A stretch of 64,000 nucleotides of DNA from Knoellia flava TL1 (GCF_000768675.1 NZ_AVPI01000012.1:142650-206649); one strand, 5' to 3'. Shown: positions 49,021 through 59,871, counted from the first letter of the stretch. The notes: a model not told the origin generated them from the sequence alone. Numbers and translations are program-made.

Positions 49021-50739
49021 ATGACCAGCGAATTCGACTCCGACACGGGCCAGGCACGACGACGCCGACGCGTCACGATCGCCTCGCTCGTCGGTGCGCT
49101 CACGCTGCTCGTGGTCGGCTACGTCGGTGCCGCGGCGTGGGCGAGCGGTCGAGTGCCGAGCGACACCACCGTCGGAGGCGTCCAGATCGGCGGCCTTGGC
49201 CCGGCAGCTGCCCGTGACGCGCTGGCCAAGGGGGTCGAGAAGCGTGCAACCGCTCCCATCGAGCTCACCGCCGGCGACAAGAAGGCCACGATCGACCCGA
49301 AGGAGGCCGGACTCGCCGTCGACCTCGACGAGTCGGTCGCCGACCTCACCGGCTTCAGCCTCAACCCGGTCAAGGTCATCGGCCACCTCACCGGAGGTGT
49401 CGAGCGCGGCCTCACGACGAAGGTCGACGAGGACAAGCTCAGGGCGGCCGTCGAGAAGGCTGCCGCCGAGCTCGAGATCGCGCCGAAGGACGGGTCGATC
49501 TCGGTCGCCGGCGGCAAGGTCGCCGTCGTCGAGCCCGTGAAGGGCCAGAAGGTCGAGGTCGACCCCACGGCCGAGACCGTCGCCGCCGCGTGGCCGCGCT
49601 CCGCGCCGATCGTCGCTCCCGTCGAGGAGTCCTCGCCCAAGGTGACCGCCGAGGAGCTCGAGCGGGTGAAGACGGAGTTCGCCGACAAGGCGATGTCGGG
49701 TCCGATCGGCATCAAGGCCGGTGACAAGACGTTCGAGGTGCCGGCCGTGGCGCTCGCTCCGGCCATCAGCTTCCCGGCGGACAGCGAGGGCCGGATCACC
49801 CCCAAGCTCGACGACAAGCTCGTCGTCGCCGTCGTGAGCAAGGCCGCCGCGAAGGCCGGGGCCACCGTCGCCGCGAAGGACGCGAGCGTGACCTTCAGGG
49901 ACGGCCAGCCCGCCGTGGTCCCGTCGCGAACCGGCGTCGCTCTCGACACCACGAAGATCGTCGGTCCGGTGACGGCCGCGCTCACGTCGGAAGAGCGGGC
50001 CGCGATCCTGCCCGTGACCGTGGCCCAGCCGAAGTTCACGACCGAGAAGGCGCAGGCGACCCTGCCCAAGGGCCAGATCTCGACCTTCACCACCTACTTC
50101 AACGCCAACGGCGGCGGTCGCGTCACCAACATCCGGATCGCGGCTCGGGCCCTCAACGGCACCTACGTCCCGCCGGGCGGCACCTTCAGCCTCAACGGTG
50201 TCCTCGGCCGCCGCACCCCGGACAAGGGCTACGTCAAGGGCGGCGTCATCTCGGAGGGCCGGCTCAGCGAGAACTACGGCGGCGGCATCTCACAGGTCTC
50301 GACGACGCTCTTCAACGCGGCCTTCTTCGCCGGCGTCGAGTTCAAGGAGTACATGGCGCACGGCTTCTACATCTCGCGCTATCCCGAGGGCCGGGAGGCG
50401 ACGATCTCCTACCCCTATCCCGACAACCGCTGGGTCAACACGACCGACGGCGGCATCTACATCCGCGCCAGCTCCACCGGCGGTCAGGTGACGGTCTCGT
50501 TCTACGGCACCAAGAAGTGGGACGTCACGGCGACCAAGAGCCCGCGTCGCAACATCGTCCAGCCCAAGAAGATCACCGACCCGTCACCTGAGTGCATCAC
50601 TCAGGCACCCACGCCCGGCTTCGACGTCACCGTCACTCGGATCTTCAAGCAGGGCGGCCGCACCGTACGGACGCAGGCGTTCAACACCCACTACAACCCC
50701 GAGGACGACGTCACCTGCACGCATCCCGACGCGAAGTAG
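49021..50739 (+). CDS. VanW family protein with peptidoglycan-binding-like repeats
   Basis: A 572-residue membrane-anchored protein. After a basic cytosolic start, one helix spans about residues 18-40. Two PG_binding_4-type repeats follow (VGGVQIGGLGPAAARDALAKG and a second related region to about residue 330). The VanW domain covers about 355-505: PPGGTFSLNGVLGRRTPDKGYVKG, GGGISQVSTTLFNAAFFAGVE and HGFYISRYPEGREATI. VanW proteins are linked to cell-wall modification, but their activity is unknown. GAGGA precedes the ATG. It ends facing the GNAT gene. Confidence 0.9.
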   Translation: MTSEFDSDTGQARRRRRVTIASLVGALTLLVVGYVGAAAWASGRVPSDTTVGGVQIGGLGPAAARDALAKGVEKRATAPIELTAGDKKATIDPKEAGLAVDLDESVADLTGFSLNPVKVIGHLTGGVERGLTTKVDEDKLRAAVEKAAAELEIAPKDGSISVAGGKVAVVEPVKGQKVEVDPTAETVAAAWPRSAPIVAPVEESSPKVTAEELERVKTEFADKAMSGPIGIKAGDKTFEVPAVALAPAISFPADSEGRITPKLDDKLVVAVVSKAAAKAGATVAAKDASVTFRDGQPAVVPSRTGVALDTTKIVGPVTAALTSEERAAILPVTVAQPKFTTEKAQATLPKGQISTFTTYFNANGGGRVTNIRIAARALNGTYVPPGGTFSLNGVLGRRTPDKGYVKGGVISEGRLSENYGGGISQVSTTLFNAAFFAGVEFKEYMAHGFYISRYPEGREATISYPYPDNRWVNTTDGGIYIRASSTGGQVTVSFYGTKKWDVTATKSPRRNIVQPKKITDPSPECITQAPTPGFDVTVTRIFKQGGRTVRTQAFNTHYNPEDDVTCTHPDAK

Positions 50740-50746
50740 CCGTCGG

Positions 50747-51841
50747 TCAGCCTCGCGGCGCGGTGAGGTAGACGTAGCTCGAGTGGCGTTCGAACCCGAG
50801 GCGCTCGTAGACCCGGATCGCCGTCGCGTTGTCGGCCTCCACCTGCAGGTGGATGAGCCGTATGCCGTCCGCCCCCGCGCGCGCTGCGAGGGACCTCGTG
50901 ATCCGGGTCGCCAGCCCGCGCCCGCGCATGGCCGGGGCGGTCCACACGGCGGCGATACCGGCCCACCCGCCGGCGACCGCGAGCCGGCCGACGGCGACGG
51001 GCCGAGGATCGCGGGAGGCCGGGGTGTCGAGACCGAGACGCTGGGCCAGTCCGCCGCCGACGGCGATGCTCGCGAAGAGCTGGGCCGGGCTACCCGTGAG
51101 GACTCGGGCGGCTACTTGCCGGTCGAGGGGCCTGCTCAGGGCATAGGCATCGAGCCAGGCGTCGTCGAGATCCGGCGTGATGCGGACCTCGGGTTCGGCG
51201 CCGGCGGACCGTGCGGTCGCGTCGGTCGGACCGGCGGTGGCCGGCCCGCCGGCCACGGTGCCCGTCGCCGCGGTGAGGGTAAGGGTGCGGTCCGCGGCGG
51301 TCCACCCGCGGTCGAGCAGCTCGGCACCGAGCGGGTCGTCACCGGGCTCGAAGCCGACCGGCCCGGCGAGGGCCACCTTGGCGGGGAGGCCGCGGACGGC
51401 ATACCACTGCTCGACGCGGTCGACCGCGTCGGAGAGGGGGAGCCCCGGGCTGCCCACGGGCAGGACTGAGTTGCCGCGCTGGGTGAAGCCGCTCGAGGCG
51501 CGCAGCTCCCAGTCGCCGAGCCGTTCGCGCTCGACGGCGCCCCACGCGGGGCCCATGACGCGCTGGAGGTCGTCGACGGACACAGCCAGGTGGGCGGCGC
51601 CACGGCGGCTGGGCCGTGGGGGGACCTCCTTGGCCGCCACGATGCGGTCCACCGGGATGGTGACGTCCCCGTGGCGGGTCGCGACGACGACCTCGGTCTC
51701 GCTCCGGGAGAGGAGCGTGCCGACCGCGTCGGTCATCGACGGGCCGTCGTGCGGAGCCTCGCGGAGGGGGTCGAGCCGCGATCTGACGACGACGCGCGCG
51801 CCGAGGTGGACGGCATCGAGAGGCGTGGGCACGAGCGGCAT
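50747..51841 (-). CDS. GNAT-family N-acetyltransferase with N-terminal SH3-like domain
   Basis: A 364-residue protein resembling the mycobacterial Rv0428c family. The first 75 residues form a small beta domain (GARVVVRSRL...GTLLSRSETEVVVATRHG). The GNAT domain is at the C-terminus, with the acetyl-CoA loop MRGRGLATRI near residue 315 and EADNATAIRVYERLGFERHSSYV at the end. The substrate is unknown. The ATG at 51841 is only 11 bp from the divergent fdxA start, so its promoter must lie within fdxA or the start is further in; no ribosome-binding site is visible. Confidence 0.82.
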   Translation of the reverse strand: MPLVPTPLDAVHLGARVVVRSRLDPLREAPHDGPSMTDAVGTLLSRSETEVVVATRHGDVTIPVDRIVAAKEVPPRPSRRGAAHLAVSVDDLQRVMGPAWGAVERERLGDWELRASSGFTQRGNSVLPVGSPGLPLSDAVDRVEQWYAVRGLPAKVALAGPVGFEPGDDPLGAELLDRGWTAADRTLTLTAATGTVAGGPATAGPTDATARSAGAEPEVRITPDLDDAWLDAYALSRPLDRQVAARVLTGSPAQLFASIAVGGGLAQRLGLDTPASRDPRPVAVGRLAVAGGWAGIAAVWTAPAMRGRGLATRITRSLAARAGADGIRLIHLQVEADNATAIRVYERLGFERHSSYVYLTAPRG

Positions 51842-51846
51842 ACTAT
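51841..51846 (+). promoter_or_regulatory. fdxA: -10 box, probable leaderless start of fdxA
   Basis: TACTAT ends 6 nt before the ATG at 51853. The first base overlaps the divergent GNAT start codon. Confidence 0.5.
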
Positions 51847-51852
51847 GGCGGC

Positions 51853-52179
51853 ATGACGTACGTGATCGCGCAGCCTTGTGTCGACCTCAAGGACAAGGCC
51901 TGCATCGAGGAATGCCCGGTCGACTGCATCTACGAAGGTGAGCGGTCGCTCTACATCCACCCGGACGAGTGCGTCGACTGCGGTGCGTGCGAGCCCGTCT
52001 GCCCCGTGGAGGCCATCTACTACGAGGACGACACCCCGGAGCAGTGGGCCGACTACTACAAGGCCAACGTCGAGTTCTTCGACGACCTCGGCAGCCCCGG
52101 CGGCGCGGCGAAGATGGGCCTCATCCCCAAGGACCACCCGCTGATCGCGGCGCTGCCGCCGCAGGAACATGACGAGTGA
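51853..52179 (+). CDS. fdxA: 7Fe ferredoxin
   Basis: A 108-residue electron carrier. Cysteines at 9, 17, 21, 25 and 40, 43, 46, 50 give the C-x7-C-x3-C-x3-CI and C-x2-C-x2-C-x3-CP patterns of [3Fe-4S][4Fe-4S] ferredoxins. The C-terminal extension (PEQWADYYKANVEFFDDLGSPGGAAKMG) is typical of the actinobacterial FdxA group. It overlaps dapC by GTGA, an arrangement common in actinobacteria. Confidence 0.96.
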   Translation: MTYVIAQPCVDLKDKACIEECPVDCIYEGERSLYIHPDECVDCGACEPVCPVEAIYYEDDTPEQWADYYKANVEFFDDLGSPGGAAKMGLIPKDHPLIAALPPQEHDE

Positions 52180-53318
52180 CGTTCTCACTTCCTGACTTTC
52201 CCTGGGACTCGCTCGCTCCGGTCAAGGAGCGGGCGAGTTCTGTTGCCACCGACGACGGGCTGGGACTCGTCGACCTCTCCGTCGGCACGCCGGTCGATCC
52301 GACGCCCGAGGTCGTGCAGGAGGCGCTGCGGTCGGCGTCGAACGCTCCCGGCTACCCGCAGACGTGGGGCACCCCTGCGCTGCGCGAGGCCGTGGCGAGC
52401 TGGTTCGCGACCCGCCGCGGCGTGCCCGACGTGGACCCGGACGGCGTGCTGCCCACGGTCGGGAGCAAGGAGCTCGTCGCGTGGCTGCCCACGCTGCTCG
52501 GGCTCGGGGCAGGCGATGTCGTGGGCTTCCCGTCCGCGGCCTACCCGACCTACGACGTCGGTGCCCGCCTCGCGGGTGCGACCCCGAAGGTCGTCGACGG
52601 GCTTGCCGCGCTCGGACCGCTGACGCCCTCGACCACGCCGAAGCTGTTGTGGCTCAACAGTCCTGGCAACCCCACCGGACAGGTGCTCGGGGTCGAGCAC
52701 CTCGCCAAGGTCGTCGCGTGGGCACGTCGTCACGGGGTCGTCGTCGCGAGCGACGAGTGCTACGCCGAGCTCGACTGGCGCACCGACCGCGGTGAGGGCG
52801 AGCCTCCGACGACGCCGTCGATCCTCGACCCGCGGGTGACGGGGGGCTCGCACGAGGGGTTGCTCTGCGTCTACTCGCTCTCGAAGCAGTCCAACCTGGC
52901 CGGCTACCGCGCGGCCTTCGTCGCCGGTGACCCCGCTCTCGTCGGGCGGCTGCTCGAGGTCCGCAAGCACGCCGGGATGATCGTCCCGTGGCCCGTCCAG
53001 GTCGCGCTCACCGCGGCGGTCGGCGACGCCGCGCACGTCGAGGCGCAGAAGGCGGTCTACGCCGCGCGTCGAGCGACGCTCCTCGAGGGAGTGCGCGCGT
53101 TCGGGCTCGACGTGACCCTGAGCGACGCCGGCCTCTACCTCTGGGCGACCGCGGGAGAGGACGCCTGGACGACGCTCGACCGGCTCGCCGAGCGCGGCAT
53201 CCTCGCTGCCCCGGGCACCTTCTACGGCCGGGCCGGGGCGCAGCACGTGCGCATCGCCCTCACCGCCCCCGACGAGCGGATCGCCGCGGCCGGGGCACGC
53301 CTCGGCGCGCCGTCCTGA
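52176..53318 (+). CDS. dapC: Succinyldiaminopimelate transaminase
   Basis: A 380-residue class I/II PLP aminotransferase. The fold is recognised from LSVGTPVDPTPEVVQEAL, WLNSPGNPTGQVL and SDECYAEL. The PLP lysine is Lys237 in YSLSKQSNLAGYR. The coupling to fdxA and the presence of dapD and dapE 4 kb away support the DapC assignment in the succinylase route to meso-diaminopimelate and lysine. GTG start. Confidence 0.92.
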   Translation: MTFSLPDFPWDSLAPVKERASSVATDDGLGLVDLSVGTPVDPTPEVVQEALRSASNAPGYPQTWGTPALREAVASWFATRRGVPDVDPDGVLPTVGSKELVAWLPTLLGLGAGDVVGFPSAAYPTYDVGARLAGATPKVVDGLAALGPLTPSTTPKLLWLNSPGNPTGQVLGVEHLAKVVAWARRHGVVVASDECYAELDWRTDRGEGEPPTTPSILDPRVTGGSHEGLLCVYSLSKQSNLAGYRAAFVAGDPALVGRLLEVRKHAGMIVPWPVQVALTAAVGDAAHVEAQKAVYAARRATLLEGVRAFGLDVTLSDAGLYLWATAGEDAWTTLDRLAERGILAAPGTFYGRAGAQHVRIALTAPDERIAAAGARLGAPS

Positions 53319-53453
53319 CGCCCTCCGTCCGGGGCCGCACCGGTCCCCATGGCGACCACGCTTTTCGTCGTCGCGGGCCTCTGAGGTAGCGTCACTGGAG
53401 CGCGAGCGGCGCCCACTGCGAGCTCGCCCGAGACGTGAGGAACCGAAAAGACG

Positions 53454-54752
<1,299 letters not shown>

Positions 54753-54767
54753 CGCGAGCCGGCACCA

Positions 54768-54828
54768 CGGCATACGAAGTAGCCCCGACCTGCACGACGC
54801 AGGTCGGGGCTCTTGCCGTCGTATGCCG
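54768..54828. terminator. gltA terminator enclosed by inverted GTATGCCG octamers
   Basis: The terminator stem AGCCCCGACCTGC (54781-54793) pairs with 54799-54811 around a 5-nt loop. It is flanked by CGGCATACGA (54768-54777) and TCGTATGCCG (54819-54828), which are exact inverted copies and can extend the structure. Confidence 0.85.
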
Positions 54829-54833
54829 TCCGC

Positions 54834-55148
54834 TCAGCTTCCGTCGCGGCCCGTCTCGTCCTGGAGCCGGTCGATCTGCTCCGAGGCCTGCGCCTTGGTG
54901 AGGTCGGCGGGCAGCTCCTCCCCGGCCTCCCGCGCGAGGGTGTCGAGGTAGCTGCGCTGGGCGCCGGTCATCGGCTCGTCGCCGGTCACCCAGTCGCTGG
55001 GGTCCTTCTCGGTCGTCGTGGGACGGGGGGCGCCGAGGACGTCGTCGCCGCCGGAGGGTCGTGAGGCGTCGTCGACGACCTCGTCGCCTGCAGTCCGGGT
55101 GGGGACGTCGTCATCGCGAGCATCGTTCGAATATGTGTTCGATGTCAT
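54834..55148 (-). CDS. DUF3072 domain-containing protein
   Basis: A 104-residue hydrophilic acidic protein. The C-terminal 45 residues (DEPMTGAQRSYLDTLAREAGEELPADLTKAQASEQIDRLQ) are a clear DUF3072 domain, a short helical unit of unknown function. The first 55 residues are disordered, rich in Asp, Ser and Thr. The start is taken at the ATG 55148 in MTSNTYS. It is a single gene; no function can be assigned. Confidence 0.75.
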   Translation of the reverse strand: MTSNTYSNDARDDDVPTRTAGDEVVDDASRPSGGDDVLGAPRPTTTEKDPSDWVTGDEPMTGAQRSYLDTLAREAGEELPADLTKAQASEQIDRLQDETGRDGS

Positions 55149-55221
55149 GCCTCGACCGTACCCCGTTCGCCGGTCCCACGACACGACAGCGTCGGACGCT
55201 CTCGGCAGACGGGACAGCGCC

Positions 55222-56106
55222 TCAGGTGAGGTGGAGCTGGACCTCCAGCGGGCCGACGGGGGTGTCGGCGACCTGCCACTCCCACGCGGAGGAGTCCCGG
55301 CTGCGGGTCCACGACCGGTCTCCGATGGTCACCCCGGTGATCCCGGTGTCGACCGCCTTGGCGACGGACCACGAGGCGATCGACCACGCGAGCTGCTCGC
55401 TGGGGGCCTGCACGGAGAGAGTGCCCTCGACGGCTCGGACTCCGAGGGAGTACTCCGCCTCGAGGAGTCGGCCGATGAGCGCGACGTCGGCCTCGCCCTC
55501 GGCCCCGTCGAGGCGGCAGCCGACGCCTCGAGGCGAGTGCCCCGCGAGGCTCGACGCGAGGATCCGACCCTCCTGCTCGTGGTCGGCATAGGCCTCCGGG
55601 TAGGCGCTGCGCTGCACCTTCTGCGCGACGACCGTGATCGTGCCGGTCTCCCAGCCGTCGACCTTGACGAGAGCGTCGTAGAACTTGTTGGTCGAGTACT
55701 CCGGGTCGAGGATCTGCTCGACCGTGCCCCAGCCCTGAGACGGCCGCTGCTGGAAGAGGCCGACGGAGTCGCGGTCTCCGTAGCGGATGTTGCGCAGCTT
55801 CGACTCCTGGATCGCCGTGGCGAGGGCGATCGTCGCGGCTCGGGCGGGCAGGCCGCGGCGCAGGGCGATCGCCGTGATCGTCGCCGCGTTGCTCATCTGC
55901 TCGGGGTCGAAGTCGACCGAGGAGCCCGCGGCGGTGGCCTGGCACCGCGGCCCGAGGACACTCTCGAAGAGCGACCGGCCACCGAACCACGCACCCAGCC
56001 CGGCGACGAGGACGAAGGTGAGGACGAGCCCGCGCGCGACCCAGCGGCCGGGCCCGCGGCGCGGACGCTCCTCGGCCAGGGCGAAGCCGTTGCGGGAGCG
56101 GGGCAT
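55222..56106 (-). CDS. Membrane-anchored protein with lysozyme-like fold segment
   Basis: A 294-residue protein with one membrane helix at about residues 24-46 and an extracytoplasmic domain. ATIALATAIQESKLRNIRYGDRDSVGLFQQRPSQGWGTVEQILDP resembles actinobacterial lytic transglycosylase-like proteins; the Glu in IQES would be the catalytic acid. The C-terminal 130 residues have no recognised domain. A peptidoglycan role is probable but unproven. Its ATG overlaps the last base of the dapD stop, so the two are cotranscribed. Confidence 0.75.
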   Translation of the reverse strand: MPRSRNGFALAEERPRRGPGRWVARGLVLTFVLVAGLGAWFGGRSLFESVLGPRCQATAAGSSVDFDPEQMSNAATITAIALRRGLPARAATIALATAIQESKLRNIRYGDRDSVGLFQQRPSQGWGTVEQILDPEYSTNKFYDALVKVDGWETGTITVVAQKVQRSAYPEAYADHEQEGRILASSLAGHSPRGVGCRLDGAEGEADVALIGRLLEAEYSLGVRAVEGTLSVQAPSEQLAWSIASWSVAKAVDTGITGVTIGDRSWTRSRDSSAWEWQVADTPVGPLEVQLHLT

Positions 56107-57029
56107 CAGTCGTTGGCGTGCAGGACGGAGTTGAGCACGATGCCGTGGCCGTCGCGCGGGCGCGCCTCGACGGTGCCGGTCACGGAGTTGCGGAGGAAGA
56201 GCAGCTTCGACTGGCCCGAGAGCTCGGCCGCCTTGGTGACGGTGCCGTCGGGGAGCGTGACCTTCGTGCCCGCGGTGACGTAGAGCCCCGCCTCGACGAC
56301 GCAGTCGTCCCCGAGGGCGATCCCCAGCCCGGACTCCGCGCCGAGGAGGCAGCGCTCGCCGATGGCGACACGCTCGGTGCCACCGCCGGAGAGCGTGCCC
56401 ATCGTCGAGGCACCGCCGCCGATGTCGGAGCCGTCGCCGACGACGACTCCCTGCGAGATCCGGCCCTCGACCATCGAGCTGCCGAGCGTGCCCGCGTTGA
56501 AGTTGACGAAGCCCTCGTGCATGACGGTCGTGCCGCTCGCGAGGTGGGCGCCGAGGCGGACCCGGTCGGCGTCGGCGATGCGCACGCCCGAGGGCACGAC
56601 GTAGTCGGTCATCCTCGGGAACTTGTCGATGCCGAAGACCTGGACCGGGCCGCGGGACATGAGCGCGAGGCGCGTGGACTCGAAGCCCTCGACCGCGCAG
56701 GGCCCGTGGTTGGTCCACACGACGTTGGTGAGCGCACCGAAGAGCCCGTCGAGCGAGATCGAGTTGGGTGCGACGAGGCGGTGCGAGAGCAGGTGGAGGC
56801 GCAGCCAGGCGTCGGCGGTGTCCGCGGGGGCCGCGTCGAGGTCGACCTCGACGAGCCGGACCTCGCGGGTGACGCCGCGGTCCTCGTCGGCGACGGCGAG
56901 CGCGGAGAGCCCCTTCGGCTCCTCGGCGGCGGAGGCCTCGCCCAGCGAAGGGGCGGGGAACCAGGCGTCGAGGACGGTGTCGCCGTGGAGGGTGAGCAGG
57001 CCGTAGCCGTGTGCCGCGCGCGAAGTCAT
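56106..57029 (-). CDS. dapD: 2,3,4,5-tetrahydropyridine-2,6-dicarboxylate N-succinyltransferase
   Basis: A 307-residue left-handed beta-helix succinyltransferase of the actinobacterial DapD type. Hexapeptide repeats cover about residues 165-265 ([64 protein letters not shown]). The [29 protein letters not shown] segment is specific for this group. It acts before DapC in diaminopimelate synthesis. The ATG is 7 nt behind TAGTCT and divergent from dapE. Confidence 0.95.
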   Translation of the reverse strand: MTSRAAHGYGLLTLHGDTVLDAWFPAPSLGEASAAEEPKGLSALAVADEDRGVTREVRLVEVDLDAAPADTADAWLRLHLLSHRLVAPNSISLDGLFGALTNVVWTNHGPCAVEGFESTRLALMSRGPVQVFGIDKFPRMTDYVVPSGVRIADADRVRLGAHLASGTTVMHEGFVNFNAGTLGSSMVEGRISQGVVVGDGSDIGGGASTMGTLSGGGTERVAIGERCLLGAESGLGIALGDDCVVEAGLYVTAGTKVTLPDGTVTKAAELSGQSKLLFLRNSVTGTVEARPRDGHGIVLNSVLHAND

Positions 57030-57036
57030 GCGCGCA

Positions 57037-57042
57037 AGACTA
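57037..57042 (-). promoter_or_regulatory. dapD: -10 box, probable leaderless start of dapD
   Basis: TAGTCT on the minus strand ends 7 nt before the ATG at 57029; no ribosome-binding site is present. Confidence 0.5.
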
Positions 57043-57166
57043 GATGCCCCACCTGCACGCCGAAGAGCCCCTCGGCCCGTGGCGGGCGAGTCCGCAGGTC
57101 GGGGCGGGGGAGAGTGCGGGTCGGAGCGGCTCGACCCACCCCGCGGGGCGCGAGCACGGCCGTGGA

Positions 57167-57172
57167 TAGGGT
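57167..57172 (+). promoter_or_regulatory. dapE: -10 box, probable leaderless start of dapE
   Basis: TAGGGT ends 7 nt before the ATG at 57180; no ribosome-binding site is present. The 150-bp dapD-dapE gap contains no gene. Confidence 0.5.
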
Positions 57173-57179
57173 CGTGCCC

Positions 57180-58262
57180 ATGCCGCTGGACCTCACTGCC
57201 GACGTCGTCACCCTCACCGCTGCGCTCTGTGACATCGAGTCGGTGAGCAGGGCCGAGGCCGCCATCGCCGATGCGATCGAGGAGGCCCTCACCCCGCTGG
57301 GCCACCTGACCGTGACGCGCATCGGCAACACCGTCGTCGCGCGCACCGAGCAGGGACACGACGAGCGCGTGGTCCTCGCCGGCCACATCGACACGGTGCC
57401 GCTCACCGACCCGCCGAACCTGCCGACCCGCCGCCTGCCGGGAGGGGACGGCGAGGGGGAGGTGCTCTGGGGCCGGGGCACCGTCGACATGAAGGGTGGT
57501 GTCGCCGTCCAGCTGCGGCTCGCCGCGACGGTGCCCGCCCCCACCCGCGACGTCACCTTCGTCTTCTACGAGGGCGAGGAGATCGAGAGCGAGTTCAACG
57601 GCCTGCTCCACGTGGAGCAGCAGCGGCCCGACCTCATCGAGGACGCCGACTTCGCCGTCCTGCTCGAGCCGACGGGTGCGATCGTCGAGGGCGGGTGCAA
57701 GGGCACCCTGCGCATCGACATCACGACCAAGGGCGCCGCTGCGCACTCGGCCCGGCCGTGGAACGGGCACAACGCCATCCACGACGCGGCCGACGTCCTC
57801 AGCCGGCTCACGGCATACGAGCCGAGGACGGTGACCGTCGACGGACTGGAGTACCGCGAGGCGCTCAACGCCGTGAGCATCACCGGCGGCATCGCCGGCA
57901 ACGTCATCCCCGACCGGTGCACCGTGTCGGTCAACTACCGCTACGCGCCCGACCTCACCGAGGAGGACGCCGTCGCGCACATGCACGAGGTCTTCGACGG
58001 GCTCACGTTCGCGGTGACCGACAACGCCGGTGGGGCGCGCCCGGGGCTCGACCTGCCGGCAGCCAGGGCCTTCGTCGACGCCCTCGGGGTCAACGTCATC
58101 GCCAAGCAGGGGTGGACGGACGTCGCGCGCTTCCAGGCGATGGGGGTGCCCGCCGTGAACTTCGGCCCCGGCGACCCCAACCTCGCGCACCACGACGAGG
58201 AACACTGCCCAGTCGACCAGCTCGTGGCGTCGGAGGCCGCGATGCTCAGGTGGCTCGCCTAG
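57180..58262 (+). CDS. dapE: Succinyl-diaminopimelate desuccinylase
   Basis: A 360-residue M20-family zinc hydrolase. The zinc ligand His69 is in LAGHIDTVP, Asp103 in GTVDMKGG, and Glu133-Glu134 in YEGEE give the catalytic base and next ligand. A dimerisation domain is inserted at about 175-285 ([21 protein letters not shown]). It releases LL-diaminopimelate after DapC. It ends in TAG, whose bases form part of a -10-like box for the next gene. Confidence 0.93.
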   Translation: MPLDLTADVVTLTAALCDIESVSRAEAAIADAIEEALTPLGHLTVTRIGNTVVARTEQGHDERVVLAGHIDTVPLTDPPNLPTRRLPGGDGEGEVLWGRGTVDMKGGVAVQLRLAATVPAPTRDVTFVFYEGEEIESEFNGLLHVEQQRPDLIEDADFAVLLEPTGAIVEGGCKGTLRIDITTKGAAAHSARPWNGHNAIHDAADVLSRLTAYEPRTVTVDGLEYREALNAVSITGGIAGNVIPDRCTVSVNYRYAPDLTEEDAVAHMHEVFDGLTFAVTDNAGGARPGLDLPAARAFVDALGVNVIAKQGWTDVARFQAMGVPAVNFGPGDPNLAHHDEEHCPVDQLVASEAAMLRWLA

Positions 58263-58265
58263 GTT
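58260..58265 (+). promoter_or_regulatory. -10-like box formed partly by the dapE stop codon
   Basis: TAGGTT begins with the dapE stop codon and ends 6 nt before the GTG at 58272; a leaderless start is possible. Confidence 0.4.
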
Positions 58266-58271
58266 GGTCCC

Positions 58272-59075
58272 GTGAGCGACGCGACCGACGCACAGGAGCC
58301 CTGGGACGCCACGCAGGACTACGTCAAGGGACCGGTCGTCATGCGACGGTCCAAGGTCCCGCACGAGACGACCGACCAGAGGCTGCTCGACAGCCGTGGC
58401 TCGGCCGACTGGGTCCACACGGACCCGTGGCGCGTCATGAGGATCCAGTCCGAGTTCGTCGAGGGGTTCGGCGCGCTCGCCGAGCTCGGGCCCGCGGTGA
58501 GCGTCTTCGGCTCGGCGCGCACCCAGCCGCACGACCCGGTCTACGCCCTCGGTGAGCGTCTCGGCGCCGGGCTCGTCGCCGCCGGCTACGCCGTCATCAC
58601 GGGCGGTGGACCGGGTGCGATGGAGGCCGCCAACAAGGGGGCGTGCGAGGCCGGCGGCACCTCGGTCGGACTCGGCATCGAGCTGCCCTTCGAGACCGGT
58701 CTCAACGAGTACGTCGACCTCGGCGTGAACTTCCGCTACTTCTTCGCGCGCAAGACGATGTTCGTCAAGTACGCCCAAGGGTTCGTCGTGCTGCCCGGCG
58801 GCTTCGGAACCCTCGATGAGGTCTTCGAGGCGATCACGCTCGTGCAGACGCAGAAGGTGACGTCGTTCCCGATCGTCCTGCTGGGTTCGGGCTACTGGCA
58901 GGGCCTGATCGACTGGCTGCGCGGCTCGGCGCTCACCGCAGGCACCATCAACGCCGAGGACCTCGACCTCGTCTCGGTCACCGACGACGTCGACGAGGCC
59001 ATCTCGGTCATCGTCGAGTCGGACCGCGCGCTGGCCCGTGACGAGCCCGAGGGCACAGGCACCCACGCCGAGTGA
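58272..59075 (+). CDS. LOG-family Rossmann-fold protein (TIGR00730 type)
   Basis: A 267-residue protein with the lysine-decarboxylase-like fold now known as [26 protein letters not shown] and the nucleotide-binding [19 protein letters not shown] precede the signature [15 protein letters not shown] near residue 177. Relatives are cytokinin riboside 5'-monophosphate phosphoribohydrolases or pyrimidine/purine 5'-nucleotide nucleosidases. The first 60 residues, including [14 protein letters not shown], are an extension seen in actinobacterial copies beside dapE. GTG start. Confidence 0.9.
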   Translation: MSDATDAQEPWDATQDYVKGPVVMRRSKVPHETTDQRLLDSRGSADWVHTDPWRVMRIQSEFVEGFGALAELGPAVSVFGSARTQPHDPVYALGERLGAGLVAAGYAVITGGGPGAMEAANKGACEAGGTSVGLGIELPFETGLNEYVDLGVNFRYFFARKTMFVKYAQGFVVLPGGFGTLDEVFEAITLVQTQKVTSFPIVLLGSGYWQGLIDWLRGSALTAGTINAEDLDLVSVTDDVDEAISVIVESDRALARDEPEGTGTHAE

Positions 59076-59110
59076 GCGGTGCGGGTCGCCCGCCGGCCCG
59101 CCCTCCCGCC

Positions 59111-59116
59111 TAGGAT
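59111..59116 (+). promoter_or_regulatory. -10 box, probable leaderless start of DivIVA-like gene
   Basis: TAGGAT ends 7 nt before the GTG at 59124; no ribosome-binding site is present. Confidence 0.45.
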
Positions 59117-59123
59117 CGGCGAC

Positions 59124-59453
59124 GTGGAATGGGTCGTTCTGGCACTGCTCGCCGCCGCCGTCGTCGCGGGGACGGTGCTCGTCGCCACGGGCAGGCTCGA
59201 GCCGGACCCCCTCAGCGAGCCGACGAGCACGCGCCCCCCGCTCGCGCTCCCGGACGAGCCGGGTAGCGAGGACGTCGACCGGCTCCGGCTCGGCACAGCG
59301 GTCTACGGCTACGCGGTCGACGACGTGGACGCGGCCCTCGAGGCGCGGCGCACCCGACTCGCAGAGCAGGAGCGCGAGTTCGCCGAGCGGGAGCGTGAGC
59401 TCGCCGAGCAGAAGCGCAAGGAGAGGGTCGGCCGTGTTCACCCTGACGCGTGA
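59124..59453 (+). CDS. DivIVA-domain small membrane protein
   Basis: A 109-residue protein. An N-terminal helix (about residues 3-23) anchors it. After a Pro-rich linker comes the DivIVA-type motif [21 protein letters not shown] (about 55-76), with GY-x4-VD-x-AL conserved, and then a highly charged coiled coil ([21 protein letters not shown]). Such proteins bind curved or septal membrane and recruit envelope enzymes. Its end overlaps the SRPBCC gene by 20 bp. Only the N-terminal part of a full-size DivIVA is present. Confidence 0.8.
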   Translation: MEWVVLALLAAAVVAGTVLVATGRLEPDPLSEPTSTRPPLALPDEPGSEDVDRLRLGTAVYGYAVDDVDAALEARRTRLAEQEREFAERERELAEQKRKERVGRVHPDA

Positions 59454-59871
59454 GAGCGACCTGCCCGCGGACGAGCTGTGGGCGCGCGTCGCGGCCCTCG
59501 CCGACCACGCGGACACCGTGCCGCTGACGACGACCCTCGCGGACCCCGGTGACCCCGCGCTGGGCTGGCGCTTCACCGTGCGCACCGCCCTCGGGCCGCT
59601 CCGCTTCGACGACCCGATGGTCGTCGAGGCCTGGCAAGCGCCGCGGCGTTGGCGGATCCGCAAGACGGGCACCCTCAAGGGGTGGGCCGAGGCGGTCGTG
59701 AGCCCGTATGCCGGTGGTTCCCGTCTCACGTGGACCGAGGAGCTCTGGTTCGACGGTGTCCCCGGGCTGCGGGCGGTGACGCGTCCGTTGGGCGACATCT
59801 TCGGCCGGGTGATCTTCGGGCGGGTCGTGGACCGGCTCGTCGCGAACCACGCCGTCGGCGGCGAGCCGTGA
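59434..59871 (+). CDS. SRPBCC (polyketide cyclase/START-like) family protein
   Basis: A 145-residue single-domain protein of the Bet v 1-like fold. It starts with [19 protein letters not shown], has central strands ([15 protein letters not shown]...[17 protein letters not shown]) and ends in a long amphipathic helix ([21 protein letters not shown]). The fold binds hydrophobic ligands; here perhaps a lipid carrier used by the adjacent membrane enzymes (inference). GTG start with AAGGAGAGG upstream; GTGA overlap with the next gene. Confidence 0.78.
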   Translation: MFTLTRESDLPADELWARVAALADHADTVPLTTTLADPGDPALGWRFTVRTALGPLRFDDPMVVEAWQAPRRWRIRKTGTLKGWAEAVVSPYAGGSRLTWTEELWFDGVPGLRAVTRPLGDIFGRVIFGRVVDRLVANHAVGGEP

